A program made the translations under genes and the position numbers. 64,000 nt of DNA, from contig JAOTOM010004668.1 in assembly GCA_034440615.1 (NCBI GenBank), positions 1-64,000 on the forward strand. The letters run 5' to 3'. The notes beneath the pieces are model-generated. The model was not told the DNA's origin and did no database searches. It saw nothing but the letters and a program-made list of their open reading frames with translations. This stretch comes from Ashinkailepas kermadecensis. Taxonomy: Eukaryota; Arthropoda; Thecostraca; Neolepadidae. Shown in pieces: positions 31,762 to 44,215 of this stretch (within the stretch, counting starts at the first letter, position 1; each line of letters opens with the position of its first letter).

Positions 31762-32981
31762 ATGCCCTCTTTAGTTTTACAATGGAATATGCGTGGTTTT
31801 AGAGCCAATTTTACCAATCTTCAGACCGTTTTATCTCAGCGAAATCCCGCCGTTGTCTGTCTCCAAGAATGCAAGCTGTCACCTGGGGGCTATTGTTCGC
31901 TAAATGGCTACTCAGTATTTCGCAAAGAAATTCCGACTGTTACAGTAGCGCTTGGCGGAACCATGCTGGCGGTGCATCATAGCGTACCTGCGCATCAGGT
32001 TATTCTGTGCACATCACTGCAGGCAGTTGCTGCCCGTGTGACCTTCGGTGATCGCCCAGTAACCCTCTGCTCCTGCCACCTAGGCTTTCTCGCCTCCTGC
32101 CACCTGTACCTGCCACCTAGGCTTTCTTTCCCTTTGTAGAACTTGGACTTTTAATGTTAGAGCTCCCTTCGCCTGTCTTACTTCTGGGAGATTTTAACTG
32201 TTATCACACAGCATGGAGCTGTAACACGACTAATCTCCGGGGAAGATGCTTGGAACGTTTTGTCCATGCCGAGTCGTTATTTATTTTAAATACAGGCTCG
32301 CCCACGTATTTTGCTTCACCGTCCGGAAGCACATCTGTTTTAGATCTGAGCCTCTGCTCCCCACAACTAGCCGAACATTTTACCTGGTCTGTCGACAACG
32401 ATCCGCTGGGAAGCGATCACTTCCCTGTGTGGTTGGAGTACCAAACTGGGGCTGTCCGTGGCATGAGGCCTCGGAGGTGGAACCTCCGAAAAGCCGACTG
32501 GGGTGAATTTGAGGCGCAATTGGAGGAGATGTTCACTCCCATCCACGACTCTCCACTCACGGTGGCTACTTTTACAGCTACAATACTCGAGGCAGCCACT
32601 TCGTGTATCCCGATGACCTCTGGGTCGCCCCGTCGTACCCCAGTTCCGTGGTCGACTCCGGAGTGCCGGGATGCCATCCGTGCCCGAAAACAAGCCTTTC
32701 GAGCCTTTTACCGCCGAAGCCCAACGGCCAACATGATCACCTTTATGAAAGCCAGAGCACATGCTCGTAGGACTGTGAGGGAGGCCAAACGGAATTCCTG
32801 GCAAAAGTACGTCGGAGGCCTCAACTCATCCACTTCCTCAACGGAGGTGGTGTGGTCGCGCATAAAGCGTATCTCCGGTAAATTCTGTTCCGCTCCGTTG
32901 CCTGTCCTACAAGTAGCAGGTCACAGCATTATGCACACAGCTGAGGTCGCGACTGAACTTGGCCGCACGCTATACCAATGA
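31762..32981 (+). pseudogene. Endonuclease and linker of the I-like LINE
   Basis: 31762-32139 has LQWNMRGFRANFTNLQ, VVCLQECKL and GGTMLAVHHSV. A duplicated CACCTAGGCTTTCT stretch near 32080-32125 marks a small rearrangement and frameshift. 32154-32981 resumes with LLLGDFNCYHTAWSC, LDLSLCSPQLA and LGSDHFPVWLEY. The catalytic Asp-His pair is kept. Confidence 0.88.
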
Positions 32982-33011
32982 AGCCGATCCGGGAATGATC
33001 ACCCCGATATC

Positions 33012-34469
33012 TTGCGTCATCGTTTGCAGAGCGAGAAAGTTAGACTAGAGTTTTCCACATCAAAACGGCTGGTATATAACGAGCCATTCACAAAGGCAGA
33101 GCTGGCTTCAGCAGTACTTTCTTTGCGGGATGTGTCTGAGGGTCCTGACAGAATACATAATAAAATGTTGCGTCACTTACCACCATGTGCACAGGACGAT
33201 TTATTGTCCACGTTGAATTCACTCTGGATAAGAAATCATTTTCTAGAAGCCTGGAGAGAGGCGACTATAATTCCTCTTCTGAAACCGGGGAGGGATGGGC
33301 AGGATCCACTCCACTATCGTCAGATTTCGTTGACATCTTCACAATGTAAACTTATGGAGAAAATGGTGAATGCTCGCTTGTCATGGTACCTGGAAGACAG
33401 GAAGATTTTAGCAAATTCCCAGTGCGCTTTTAGGAAAATCGCGGTACGATAGACCATCTACCCTTGACACCGACATTCGTGCTGCTTTCATAAGGAAGCG
33501 ACATGTTGGAGCTGTGCTTTTTAACATTGAGGGCGCATTCGACACGGCATGGCGCCATGGCATACTTGTAAAAATCCATGAATGCGGCCTCCGTGGCCCG
33601 CTAGCTCTCTTCCTTCAAAACTACTTGAAAGATCGTCGATTCAGAGTCCGCATTGGCAACCATTTTTTTTCAGCTGGTTCCGGCAAATGAATGGAGTGCC
33701 ACAGGGCGGCGTGCTTAGCGTGCCTCTGTTTGCCCTCATCATTAATGACATCGGTAGTACGTTGCCACCATCCATCTGTAGCTCGTTTTTTGCCGACGAT
33801 TTCGCTATTTGGACATCGAGCACCTCAGCACCCACACTACAAAGGCAGCTACAGCTTGTTGTCTCCCGCTTGGAGCGATGGGCAAACGTAAGTGGCTTCC
33901 GTTTTTCAACAGGAAAAACGGTAGCCACGCATTTCTGTCGGCGTCAAGGCTGTCGAAACATGGAAATCATGTTGTATAAGTCACAAATCCCGACGAGACC
34001 GGTGGTTAGTTTTCTTGGTATTCTGCTTGACTCTCGCCTAACATATCGGGATCATTTTAAAATGCTCCGTGACAAGTGTTTTAAAACTCTGAATATTCTT
34101 AAGGTGGTTTCACGTACATCACATGGTGCCGACAGACGCACATTGCTGCTCTTATATCGATCATTAATCCGTTCTAAGCTTGACTATGCGTGCTTTGTGT
34201 ATGACGGTGCATGTGCAACAGCCAAGCGAACGCTGGACACCATTCACCACACATCGCTACGTATTGTTACCGGTGCATTTCGCACGTCACCGGCAGCAAG
34301 TCTTTTAGTAGAAGCCAACGAGCCTAGCCTTGCTATGCGTCGCGAATTACTTGGGATGCGCTATGCATGCAAGCTGCGCCAGTTTCCCGAACATCCCACA
34401 TATCGGTCAGTGTTTTCCCGACGTATCCTTGCTATGTTCAGAGGGAGACATCGGTTCCTTTGTGTGTGA
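33012..34469 (+). pseudogene. RT of the I-like LINE
   Basis: Motifs are SEGPDRIHNKML, WREATIIPLLKPGRD, YRQISLTSSQCKLMEKMV, then after frameshifts FNIEGAFDTAW (in another frame near 33525), NGVPQGGVLSVPLFALIINDI and SSFFADDFAIW. The thumb is FLGILLDSRLTYRDH and SLIRSKLDYACFVYDGA. At least two frameshifts lie near 33440-33460 and 33675-33690. Confidence 0.88.
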
Positions 34470-34599
34470 GGATCCGCTCCCTCTTCGAGAACAGTGGCAT
34501 ACGAATAAGTGGAGTGTTGCGTGTGTATTCTTCAAAAACTCCTCCCTGGAGACTGGTATCTCCAGATATTGACCTATCGCTGGCATGTATGAGAAAGGG

Positions 34600-34911
34600 T
34601 CATGTCGTTCCTGCAGAACTCAAGCTCAAAGCACTGGAATTGATTTCGTCATACGGGGACGCGTCTACCTATACGGATGGTTCCAAAACGGGCACCGGTG
34701 TTGGCAGTGCCTTTGTGACAGACACTGCAACTCGAACACATCGGTTTACACATCAGAGTTGGTTGCAATCAACAATGCTCTGTGTTTTATTGAGATTGGG
34801 CATGATACACTGCATGTGATATACAGCGACTCCCTCAGCAGCCTATTGCCGCTAAGAGGGTTTTACCCACAAAACCCAGTAGTACAAGACGTGTTATCTA
34901 GACTTACGTAG
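34600..34911 (+). pseudogene. RNase H domain of the I-like LINE
   Basis: STYTDGSKTGTGVGSAFV, then in another frame TSELVAINNALCFI and VIYSDSLSSL. These are the first Asp, the Glu and the third Asp motifs of RNase H. Confidence 0.8.
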
Positions 34912-35008
34912 CTCAACACGATAGGTAAAAAGTAGTATTCTGTTGGCTTCCAAGCCACGTGGGAATCGGGTGAAATGAGGCTGCGGATGCTGCAGCGAAG
35001 CGCGCCGC

Positions 35009-35471
35009 TCAAGGTCCACACACTCGACGTCTTCCTCTCCCTGCGAGGGACTTCTTCCTAGCCATTAGGAGCTCGGTTCTCAAGAAATGGCAGGACAGCT
35101 GGGAGTCCATGACAAGTAGCAAGTTGAGGAGAATCAAACACCATCTTGGTGAGTGGCCATCGTCGTCACATAGAATCAGACGCCATGAGGTGGCACTATG
35201 CCGCCTGCGTATAGGCCACATATACAGCACTCATAGATACCTCCTGAGTGACGACCAAAGGCCACTGTGCCAAAGGTGCCACGCCGCACTGTCAGTTCAA
35301 CACATATTGGTTGCGTGTCCCCGACTTGCCCATGAGCGAAGACGTCAATTTGGACGCACTTCAGTATCGTTACGGGAACTACTGGGTGACGAGTCACCGT
35401 TCGTCCAATCAGGACAGCTATTCCTCTTCCTCTCAGAAATCAAATTTGATATAATATATGCGCCTCACTAA
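35009..35471 (+). pseudogene. C-terminal Cys/His region of the I-like LINE
   Basis: Encodes HHLGEWPSSSHRIRRHEVAL, LRIGHIYSTHRYLL and the zinc-binding-like CQRCHAALSVQHILVACP, standard after RNase H in I-like elements. It ends at TAA 35471. Confidence 0.8.
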
Positions 35472-35660
35472 TACGTTTGGTAGGTGGTGAAATCGTTATG
35501 GTTCTACCGTATCTTGATCGTAATGGGTTCGATGATGTATTGTACAATAGGACGTCTCGACTAGTTCTTGCTCGTATAACTCTTTTTGACTAAGTTATGG
35601 GCGTTGCATGACCACTGCAGTCGGTGCGCCCCTAGACCCCAATAATCAAGCAAACAAACC

Positions 35661-36340
35661 TATCTAGCTACATTCGTTGGTGGCCAGCAAAATCTAGCTA
35701 GTTGTCTGGAATCGCAACGTGATTAATTCCACTCGCCCACCTAAGGGATGCGTCAATATCAAGCGAATATGAACGGTGTGTCTTGTTTCTTCTAGACAGG
35801 TTATGCATGTCAGATGTTTTACCTGTTAATTTGATTTATCTTTCTAAAACTTTGCCAAAAGCTTCTAATTTTTTTACACATTGGACCAATAAAATGAACT
35901 TTTGATCCTTAAGATGCCCTTCGGTGCGAAACATTGTATATTTGTAACGAGGTGTTCGATTAGTCCAAAAAGTGCCCTTTTGCCGCCCAAGTTACCTATT
36001 TGCCCTATTTGTGCGTACCTCATTGTGCTATATTTCAAGTGCCCTATTTGGTTCCAAAAGGTGCCCTTTTTGGTCCTGAAAAAGACTTCTTGGGGCAGAG
36101 CACCCAATAAAAAAAAAATTAAGATATCCTTCCAATCAGGCTGAACCTTAACCATTGTGCCGATGTTCGCACACAAAGATACAATTGGGATTCGGGGAGC
36201 TGTGGCCACAAAAAGGCTATCTTACAACCAACGTCATAAAGTGACGCCCATGAGCCGAAGTCGTCATGTGCCGTGTGAGGTCAATAATAGTGTTCCATAT
36301 TATTTTGGTGGGATCTGGGCCCCACCAATGTTTTCCTCTC
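35661..36340. other. Intergenic, no gene recognised
   Basis: 35930-36110 has an irregular recurrence of GTGCCCTATTT/GTGCCCTTTTT, probably a degraded repeat. No gene was found. Confidence 0.5.
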
Positions 36341-36344
36341 TTAA

Positions 36345-37255
36345 CACGCGCACTGGAGGGGGGCGAAATCCGCCCACCCTCCGGTTTTTCGCAAATAACT
36401 GCAAATTTTATCGGTCGATATACGCAATTTTCGGTGTACCTGCTTAGAAATGGACGGCGCGTCGTTTAAAGCAAGAAAATGGACATCGACCGAAAAATTT
36501 TCAAGTTAGGGGCCGCTAAAATCAAAACATGCTATAGCGCCAGACCACAAAAATCGGCGCTGATGCGCTTCCAGTATACTGACAAATGGGAAGTGTTCTA
36601 GGCAACACTAGCGACTTGTTTGATGCATATTGATATGCTGTATAGTTTCAAGGTCATGTTAGGTCACCAAGGTCAAGTCAGGTCAAGTTCATGACAGGTT
36701 AATGGAACCAAACTTGATCAACTGGAATGTTGCCATAAATGCACTACTGGTTGTCATTTGTACTGTTTGTCATTGCGTTTCCATACTTTATTCATGTACT
36801 TCACTCCCTTCTTCACGAAGCCGATTGTTCCGAGCTGCCCGACGGAGCAGTCGGGCGGGCGGCCGGTTCCGGTAACTGGAACAGGTAACTGACCCGATAA
36901 AGTGGTGCTATATAGGTGACCTGAGGTCAAATGTAGAGTCAAGCATCTGCATTGTATCATTAGTAATGTCCAAAACATCATTGATGCCCATTTTTGAGCA
37001 TTTAAACACAATCACAGCGATTCATAACGATGACAAGCCAAGCCACGCAAAACCGGAATTTTTTTCCAATCTGACCTCATTTGACCTTGAAGATATTGAC
37101 CTAAGGTCATCAAAATTGCACACAATAGAGTTCACTATCGTGCCCATCTACCCTGCGAATTTCGTTCCTCCAGCTTTACTAGAAGCCGAGATCTTACGGG
37201 GGCGGAATCCGCCCCCCTCCAGTGCGCGTAATTTCAGAGGCCCTCCAGGGCGCAT
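36345..37255. mobile_element. Non-autonomous TTAA-target DNA transposon, copy 2
   Basis: Matches 29090-30017 over its full length (for example AGCTGCCCGACGGAGCAGTC). TTAA is present at the left (36341-36344), but the right flank reads CAAG, so that duplication has mutated or the end is rearranged. The AGGTCA array is preserved. Confidence 0.9.
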
Positions 37256-37559
37256 GCAAGCCATGAGGTGGGCCTCACCAACCAAATTGATAGCACTCAT
37301 TTTCTGTATGCATTGCTCTCCAATATTTTTCCTTTCAGAACGGCAGTGGCACAGCCTACCACCAGCTTTTGATCAACGGTCAATGGCACATATCCTCCTC
37401 AAGAGGCCGGCCCAATCATTTATTTGCTCCCCATTCCGCCCCAATCATCAACCGCAATGCACGTCACCGTGTCCGGGCGGGCGGAGGGAGCGGCAGTGAC
37501 GGGCCAAGAGACCGAAACACGACCCCACGTCCGACCACAAAACACCAAGCCAAATACAA

Positions 37560-37840
<281 letters not shown>

Positions 37841-39086
37841 AGTGACGCCTAAAAGCAAAGGAGAGATTCAGCCCAGTTTGATTTAGGTTTTCCTTCACAC
37901 AACCCGAGAGAAATCGCAACACACAGCCACCACCCCCCACCCCCACACACACACCCTTAAGCACCCTACACCCCACAGACGGCAGTTTGTAGCTTGCACA
38001 ACAGTCGGTAAAAATACTATTTTCACGCGCACAAAGTCAGGGGCGGATCCAGGACGTTTCCTTGGGTGCACATTTCCTCGGATGGGCGCCTTCGGCTAAT
38101 TTCACCCACCTGGTTCAGTCCTCTCCTTGTACTATCCTTACCCAGCCTTCAGCTTCCCCATCACGCTACAATTGAACTACCTTACCACTCCCCACCAACT
38201 TGAGAAAGGCAACGGTGCAAATAACGACCGGGAGGCAGACATGCTACAGCAGCAGCATCGCTAAGGGTGGTAACGGCAGCGGCAGGGGCCGGCTGGTCCA
38301 TCGATCTGGCGTGGAATGGCTCAGCTGCCGGCCGACGGCCAGCTCACTCGTTCATTGAGTTCGGCCACGCGTCTGTGTTGCACGGCCAGCGGTGTCGGTG
38401 TTGACCCTGACGACGGTCGATCGGTGGCGTTGAACTGGGTGCCCAAGTGGCACACTGCACGTGCACCGACCCACTCACTTGTCCGCTCGGCCGACGAGGC
38501 ACAACCGTGACTGCAAACACACCGGGCGGGCCTGGGCGCGTCGCAGAGCCGTGCACGGCCTCCTGGCGGGTATGCTGCTGCGCACGGCCTGCTCGGAGAG
38601 TTAGGCTGTGCCGCATGCTTTCCCGGAGTGGTAGGCTGCGCCGGTGCATCCGTCGTCGCTGAGATGGTGAGTGTGTGGACGGGCTGGCGGGCGGACTTCG
38701 CCGCGGAGCCTGCACAGTCGGCTTGCCGGAAGTTCGGGTGTGAACGCATGCCGCATAGTTTCGTTCGGACGTGCCGAACACGGCGCCAGATTTCCGGCCG
38801 AATTGGCGAGCAGTGCGGTGACGTTGTGACGGCGTTTGTGAGCATGTCAGCACTTGGCGTGTCTGGAGCGCGGTGCCTTCCGTCGTGAGGTCAACACTTC
38901 GGCCACCGCCGCTGCCACATCCACGGGCGCAGACCGGCTGCGTATGTGCATGCCCGTATGATTCACATGCTTAGCTACCGCCGAAGAGAGCAGCCATAGG
39001 AGAGACGACGCCGACTCGGACGCGGCCCCAGGCTGCCTGACGACCCGCATCACGCCGCCCCACAGGGGACAATCCTGCAGCGCAAG
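37841..39086. other. Upstream flank of the glycosyltransferase gene
   Basis: 38036-38100 (CAGGGGCGGATCCAGGAC) resembles the end of a common hAT-type MITE. From 38280 the sequence is GC- and CpG-rich and probably contains the promoter and 5' UTR of the gene at 39087. Open frames on both strands here show no recognised protein. Confidence 0.4.
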
Positions 39087-40427
39087 ATGGCGGCGTTTTC
39101 TGCCGTGTGCAGGCGGATTATGCCGTCGCGTTGCGCACGAAGAAAGTCGCTGCTTTTCCGCTTCGTTTTGGTGAGCCTCCTCGTGCTGGGCAGTGTATCC
39201 GTCATTCGTCAGACCGCAGAGCATGGACACGGTGCCGTCCCGGTCGTCTCCGCTCACAAGAAGACCACTGCCGGACGGTTGCCGCCACAGAACGTGAAGC
39301 ATGGACACGGTGCCGCCCCGGCCGTCTCCGGCTACAAGGAGACAATGGCCGAGTGGCTGCCGCCACAGAACGTGCAGCATGGACACGGTGCCGTCCCGGC
39401 CGTCTCCGGCTACAAGGAGACAATGGCCGAGTGGCTGCCGCCACAGAACGTGAAGCATGGACACGGTGCCGTCCCGGCCGTCTCTGGCTACAAGGAGACA
39501 ATGGCCGAGTGGCTGCGGCCACGGCTGCGCAACGTGTCCGTGACCGAGGTGGCGCGGACGGCCGTCGCCCTGGCCGGCCGGTTTCGAGGCAACCGGAGCG
39601 AGCCCAACGGCCGGCCGCCGCTGCTGCTGTTCCGCTACGGCGGCGGCGGCTTCGGCCAGCTGAGCCGGCGCAGCTGCCGCCGCGCGGCCGTCGTGATCGT
39701 CGTGTACTCGGCGGCGGCCAACGCGGCGCGCCGCAGTGCCATCCGCGCCACGTGGGGCCGCGCCGGCCGCAGCGACGACGTCGCGCTGGTGTTCCTGGTC
39801 GGGCGCACCAGCGGCGAGGTGCAGTCGAAGCTGGCGCACGAGCACGCCGACTTCGACGATCTGGTGCAGGCAGGCTTCGTGGACAGCTACCGCAACCTGA
39901 CGCTGAAGTCGGTGGCCATGCTGGAGTGGGTGAGCCGGTTCTGTTCGCGTTCGTCGGCAGTGCTAAAGACGGACGATGACGTCTACTTGAACATCCCGCG
40001 CCTGCTCGCCTTTGTGAGCTCGCACGCGGGCGCGTCCAGGAGCATATACGGCAACTTAGCGCGGCACTCGAGGCCAATCAGGAAGACAAGTAACAAGTGG
40101 TATGTGCCGCAGTACGAATTTCAAGAGTCCATGTACCCTCCGTACCTATTCGGGGTCGCGTACCTGATAAGCAGAGACATTTGGCAAGAACTGTACCGAG
40201 AATCACTAGTCACGAGGTACCTTTTCATTGAGGATGTTTTCCTCACTGGTATAGTGGCAAGGAACATTGCAGTGCATCCCAGGCATGCACCCCAGTTTTA
40301 TAAACGTCACCTGTTTGATAAATGTTCACTGAAATGGACAATTGCTTTTCACGGTGTGGGATTGAGGAGGATGTACGAAATGCATACGAGGGTAGCAATG
40401 GCAAATCGCATGTGCCAGGGATTCTGA
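39087..40427 (+). CDS. Beta-1,3-glycosyltransferase-like (GT31), 446 aa
   Basis: A type II Golgi membrane enzyme layout: short basic cytosolic tail, anchor at residues 21-40, stem, then a GT31 domain from about 198. Family motifs are RRSAIRATWG (215-224), KTDDDVYLN with the metal-binding DDD (296-298), a YGNL/KWYVP block (321-340), YPPYLFGVAYLIS (350-362) and EDVFLTG (382-388). Sequons are at 149, 169 and 270. Such enzymes transfer galactose or N-acetylglucosamine in beta-1,3 linkage to glycoproteins or glycolipids; donor and acceptor cannot be told. The stem has four tandem 26-residue repeats (45-150). The ATG has A at -3; a second Met at 12 is possible. The frame is intronless. GC is very high up to about 39950 and lower after. 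Confidence 0.9.
   Translation: MAAFSAVCRRIMPSRCARRKSLLFRFVLVSLLVLGSVSVIRQTAEHGHGAVPVVSAHKKTTAGRLPPQNVKHGHGAAPAVSGYKETMAEWLPPQNVQHGHGAVPAVSGYKETMAEWLPPQNVKHGHGAVPAVSGYKETMAEWLRPRLRNVSVTEVARTAVALAGRFRGNRSEPNGRPPLLLFRYGGGGFGQLSRRSCRRAAVVIVVYSAAANAARRSAIRATWGRAGRSDDVALVFLVGRTSGEVQSKLAHEHADFDDLVQAGFVDSYRNLTLKSVAMLEWVSRFCSRSSAVLKTDDDVYLNIPRLLAFVSSHAGASRSIYGNLARHSRPIRKTSNKWYVPQYEFQESMYPPYLFGVAYLISRDIWQELYRESLVTRYLFIEDVFLTGIVARNIAVHPRHAPQFYKRHLFDKCSLKWTIAFHGVGLRRMYEMHTRVAMANRMCQGF
39221..39532 (+). repeat. 78-bp in-frame tandem repeat, four units
   Basis: Units start at 39221, 39299, 39377 and 39455 with GCATGGACACGGTGCC. Units 2-4 are nearly identical and unit 1 is diverged. Each encodes HGHGAVPAVSGYKETMAEWL plus a PPQNVK-type end, in the stem of the glycosyltransferase. 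Confidence 0.95.
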
Positions 40428-40874
40428 AGCAAATACAGACGTCCTGCCGCCCACGTTGTTTGTCTGGTGAATACACAAATCTTGATTTTGTGTACAGAAC
40501 ACGAGAATTGTCGCCACAGAAGACTTGGTGATATCAGTGTCCGCTACATTTACGTGGTGATATTTTATCCCAACGTTTGTACTTGGTGCGCCGGATTGTG
40601 TCACATGCCTACTCCCGCTCCGCCCCCTCCACCCATCGCCCAGAGAGTTCGAAAAACAACGTTTAATTTCCTCGGAGGGTAATTCAGCCTAATTGTCTTC
40701 AGCGAAGTTGCCATCGGCATCTGGAATATATTTACTAGCTCCTGCAGTACGGGGTCATGGGTCAATGTCCTCTCCTCCCAATATTTTTTATGAGGACCGT
40801 CTGCAGACCGTCTAAACATGGATCTAAATGCGGAATGTCAAAACTTCATTTGGAATGGCGTTCTTCAGTATTCG

Positions 40875-41177
40875 GTAAAGGGCAAGCGCTTGCAAGGGCC
40901 TGCATACGCTCATAAGAGATCGCACGCATTCGTAGGGCCCGTGCACGTTCATAAGGGCTAGCGAACGTTCACAATGGTCTGCACACGTTCGTAAGGGCTC
41001 GTAAGCATTCATAGGTAACCGTAGACGTTCGAAATAACCCGTGGACATCCGTGATGGTCCACAACTCTTTGCAAGGGTTCGCAGACGTTCGTTGGAGCCC
41101 GTATGCGTCTGTAAACACCGAAGACGTTCGGAACGACCCGTGGACGTTCCTAAGGGTACTTACGCGTTCATAACTGC
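40875..41177. repeat. 20-bp satellite, about 15 diverged units
   Basis: Units such as GCAGACGTTCGTTGGAGCCC and GTGGACGTTCCTAAGGGTAC follow one another at exact 20-bp steps, about 450 bp after the glycosyltransferase stop codon. The stretch 40428-40874 before it has no recognised gene. Confidence 0.88.
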
Positions 41178-43529
41178 CAACGGCGTCGCCACCTTCAGCT
41201 TCCAGGTGGGGTTTAGACCCCAGGACCCCAGGGGAGCAGGAAATACCACGTGAGGTTTGATGGTGTCCGAAACTACAGGAATGCAGGAACGATTTTCAAG
41301 CAAAGGTGCAACACCGTGATTGTCTACTGCTCTCGTACATCCAGTTAGCGTGCAAGGCTGGGATTTCGGCTGCTTTGTTCCTGCACCCCAACATTCTCTC
41401 GTTGTTTTAACACTTCACATTTTCCGTTCAGCTGCTTGAACGCCTGCCTCTGCTCTTCCCATGTTCGTATTCTTCTGTGCAACCAAAATACCAGCAACTG
41501 ACCTCGTCGTAACGAAGAAAAAAAAACGTTTTTCTGCGGTCGAAAAATAGTAGGTTATTACGCTGGTCCTATACTTTTATACCTTTGTGCGCTGGCCCTC
41601 GTGCTGCATCAATCAACGGCTATGGCTATTGCTGGCAATCGCTATAGAGAAAGAAAGCATTATATTCAGCAGCTGGCAACCAAAGCGGTAGTGAAGGTGA
41701 TCGATCCAGTACTAGCATGGAACAAGGGACTAGCATGCTTTTATGCTTGCTAATTTGCAATACACAATGATATGCAATAGCCGCGCAGTGCACAACCATC
41801 TCAAAGGTAGCACATCTTAGCATAGCAGCACAGCATAGCAGGAAAGGTCAGACAGACAGGCGAGCCGACTCGTCGGGCCCGCCGCTGGCCACTGACCGCG
41901 ACGGAGACCCGCCCGGCAGACCTGTGGCGGCACCGACGAGCTAGTCCATTCATCCGATTCAGATGTCGTCTGATGCTGTAGCGTTGTCTCTCTCGCAGGC
42001 ACGTGATGAGTCTAGAAGGACCGCGCGTTGCGACAACTCCCGAAAGTGCAATGTTTCTGCACATAAATATATTGTGCAGTGGTTAAAGCAAATACACGGA
42101 AATCACACGCTTCAGAATGACGCTTGCACAAAAGACCAATGAGGCAGCCGACAGCGATGTTTACACGTTCTGAATTTAGAGGCCGAAAAACAGTTATTTA
42201 ATTTACAGATGCGACCGACCGCGACAGACCCGCGCAGCTGGACAGTTCAGGAAGCTCTGCCACATCGGTGGTAGTTCTCTGGGGACGTGGCAGCCGATCA
42301 GCTGCTTCCCCGCAGCAGACCGCGGCCAGCGGCCTGACATTGTTTCAAGAGTGCTATGTCAGCTGTAGCGCGGCGAGCCGCCGACGGCGGGCCGGATGGA
42401 CCGTTACTGGTCGCATTACAGTTGCGGGGCGGTAGGCCGGCTGGCTTACGGTGTGCAGCATTACGGGCTTCCCAATACGGGATTATACAATCATATGAAT
42501 GAGGCGGCAAAAACAGTATTTAATATAAACTTTGTTACGATACACAACCTGGGAATCTTCAGGAAGAGGGCGTATTCTCCCGAAGCTTACCGGTTTCCCA
42601 GGTGGGATTGGACCACACCAAAACAACCATCAGGTAGGGTCCGGACCCCAGGGACACCAGCGGTGGCGACGCGCATGGTAACGGCTCCTAGACGCTGTTG
42701 GTGGTCCGACAACAGCCTCGGCGGTCATACAAGTGCTGTTGGCCTTTTTATCTTTGCCATGGCGATCCCGACGTACGGAGTGGCATGACGGAGAAGTACA
42801 GAGACCTCAGAGAGCTAAGGAAAATCCCTAAAGCTAACGATGGTTGTGAGAAATACTGAGAGTCAGTGTCAGAACTAGAAACGTGACGGAGAAATACGGC
42901 CCCTGACGCGGAAGGCCACACCAGGGGCCCGTAGAAGCACAAGGAGCGGGCGGTGCTGTCAGGAAGCCACAAAATATACGTTCAAAAGTGAACTATGGCT
43001 GCATAGACAAGTGATGAAAGAAAAGCTCAAACATAACAATGTGACCTTAGGTCAGGTCCCCAGGTTATAGGAGCTAAACCAGAAAAAAAAAGTTATATGC
43101 GCTTAACTTTGCTAGCAATTATTTATTTTTTAACACCGGAAATGCAGGTAGTAACAAATTATATCCTCCAAAAGCGTGCCATATTTCAAGTTAATATCAG
43201 GTCATGTTACCAAGATATGGCCCATGAGCCATTCCCAACGTGTATGTATTCCAGGTACTCCGGAGCATACATTCTGTCCCCTCCCGTAGCGGTTCACGGA
43301 GGCCATTCCTCTCCCCTCCCCAACGGCAAACTCCCCAACGGAAGATGGGGAGGGGCAAGCTATCTTCCCCCAATCGGGACTGAAAAACGGCCTCAAGGTA
43401 TTAGTTTGATGACACATACCAGGCATATTAAACAAAAGCATAGATGGGAGAAACGCGATCAAATACACACGAAAAAAGGAACTTGGCCGGGATCGGCGAA
43501 TTCGTTTGTGAAAAAAAAATTACAGTTCA
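41178..43529. other. Intergenic, no gene recognised
   Basis: Mixed composition, with CpG-rich patches near 41860-41960 and 42200-42420. Short frames have no family resemblance. A run of about nine A lies at 43083. Confidence 0.5.
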
Positions 43530-44215
43530 TGGCTCAGGGCACTCTCCACCAGGCCGGAGGCCCTCTTTCAACATCTTGGGCCCACTCCCTCAGGTCAGGG
43601 GTCCCTGTGCGGTTTGGATCCCATTCGTCGGCCCAATGACCCTTTATGATGGCCCGAGGTCCTCTCCGGTAGCTAAGGCCGACCTCTGTCGTCTCAGGCC
43701 CCTCTTTGATGACCCAGGGCCTTTTCCAGCAAGCCGGAGGCCCATTTTCAGACGCTTGGGTCCTGTCCATCAGATCAGGGGTCCTTTTTAGCCTTGGACC
43801 CCGCCATCAGCCCAGTGACCATTCATATTGGACCGGGGTCCTCTCCGTGAGCCCGAGAGCCCTTCGAACGACCCGGGCCCCTCCGTCGATCTAGAAACCT
43901 TTCACGTTAACCCAGTCAAGGGACCTCAACATCGTACTGAAGGCACTCTCCGCTGATTCGGGCCCTCTTCATCGGCTTGGGACCCTTTCCGTCAGCGCGG
44001 GACCCTTTATGCAAGCCCGGGGCCCCTTTCGTTGGTCCAGAATCCCTTCACGTCGGTCCAGGGAGCACATGCGGGCGCACTGCACTGACGCCTTGAGGGG
44101 GCCTTGCGGGCCCCTCAAGGCAGTCCCTTGGTGGGCCCTCTCCGCCCTCCGCCTGGTGGGCCCTTTCCGCCATCCAGGCGGGTACCCCTTCGCCCCATGG
44201 CCATACGGAGCTAGA
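43530..44215. repeat. About 20-bp satellite with 180-bp higher-order repeat
   Basis: Units of 20-21 bp alternate GGGACCCTTT and TCCGTCAGCGC-type halves. GCCGGAGGCCC starts at 43553 and again at 43733, and the following 50 bp match well, giving a 180-bp higher-order period (nine units). Confidence 0.82.
44090..44121. repeat. 11-bp inverted repeat in the satellite
   Basis: GCCTTGAGGGG (44090-44100) and CCCCTCAAGGC (44111-44121) are perfectly complementary with a 10-base loop that can pair further. Confidence 0.9.

Larger units (their letters stand above)
30596..35660 (+). mobile_element. I-like LINE with RNase H, degenerate
   Basis: ORF1 remnant, endonuclease, RT, RNase H and a C-terminal Cys/His region lie in order over 5 kb. 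They are broken by several frameshifts and stops. The 3' end after 35471 finishes near CAATAATCAAGCAAACAAAC (about 35660). The 5' end starts inside ORF1, immediately after the tail of the upstream LINE. Confidence 0.88.

Noticed and set aside
38321..38853. Two overlapping minus-strand frames of about 170 codons
   Set aside because: They lie in a GC-rich flank, have low-information composition and no recognised domain. More likely a promoter or 5' UTR of the plus-strand gene.
39107..40077. Long open frames on both strands over the glycosyltransferase
   Set aside because: Shadows in very GC-rich DNA. Only the frame with GT31 motifs is supported.
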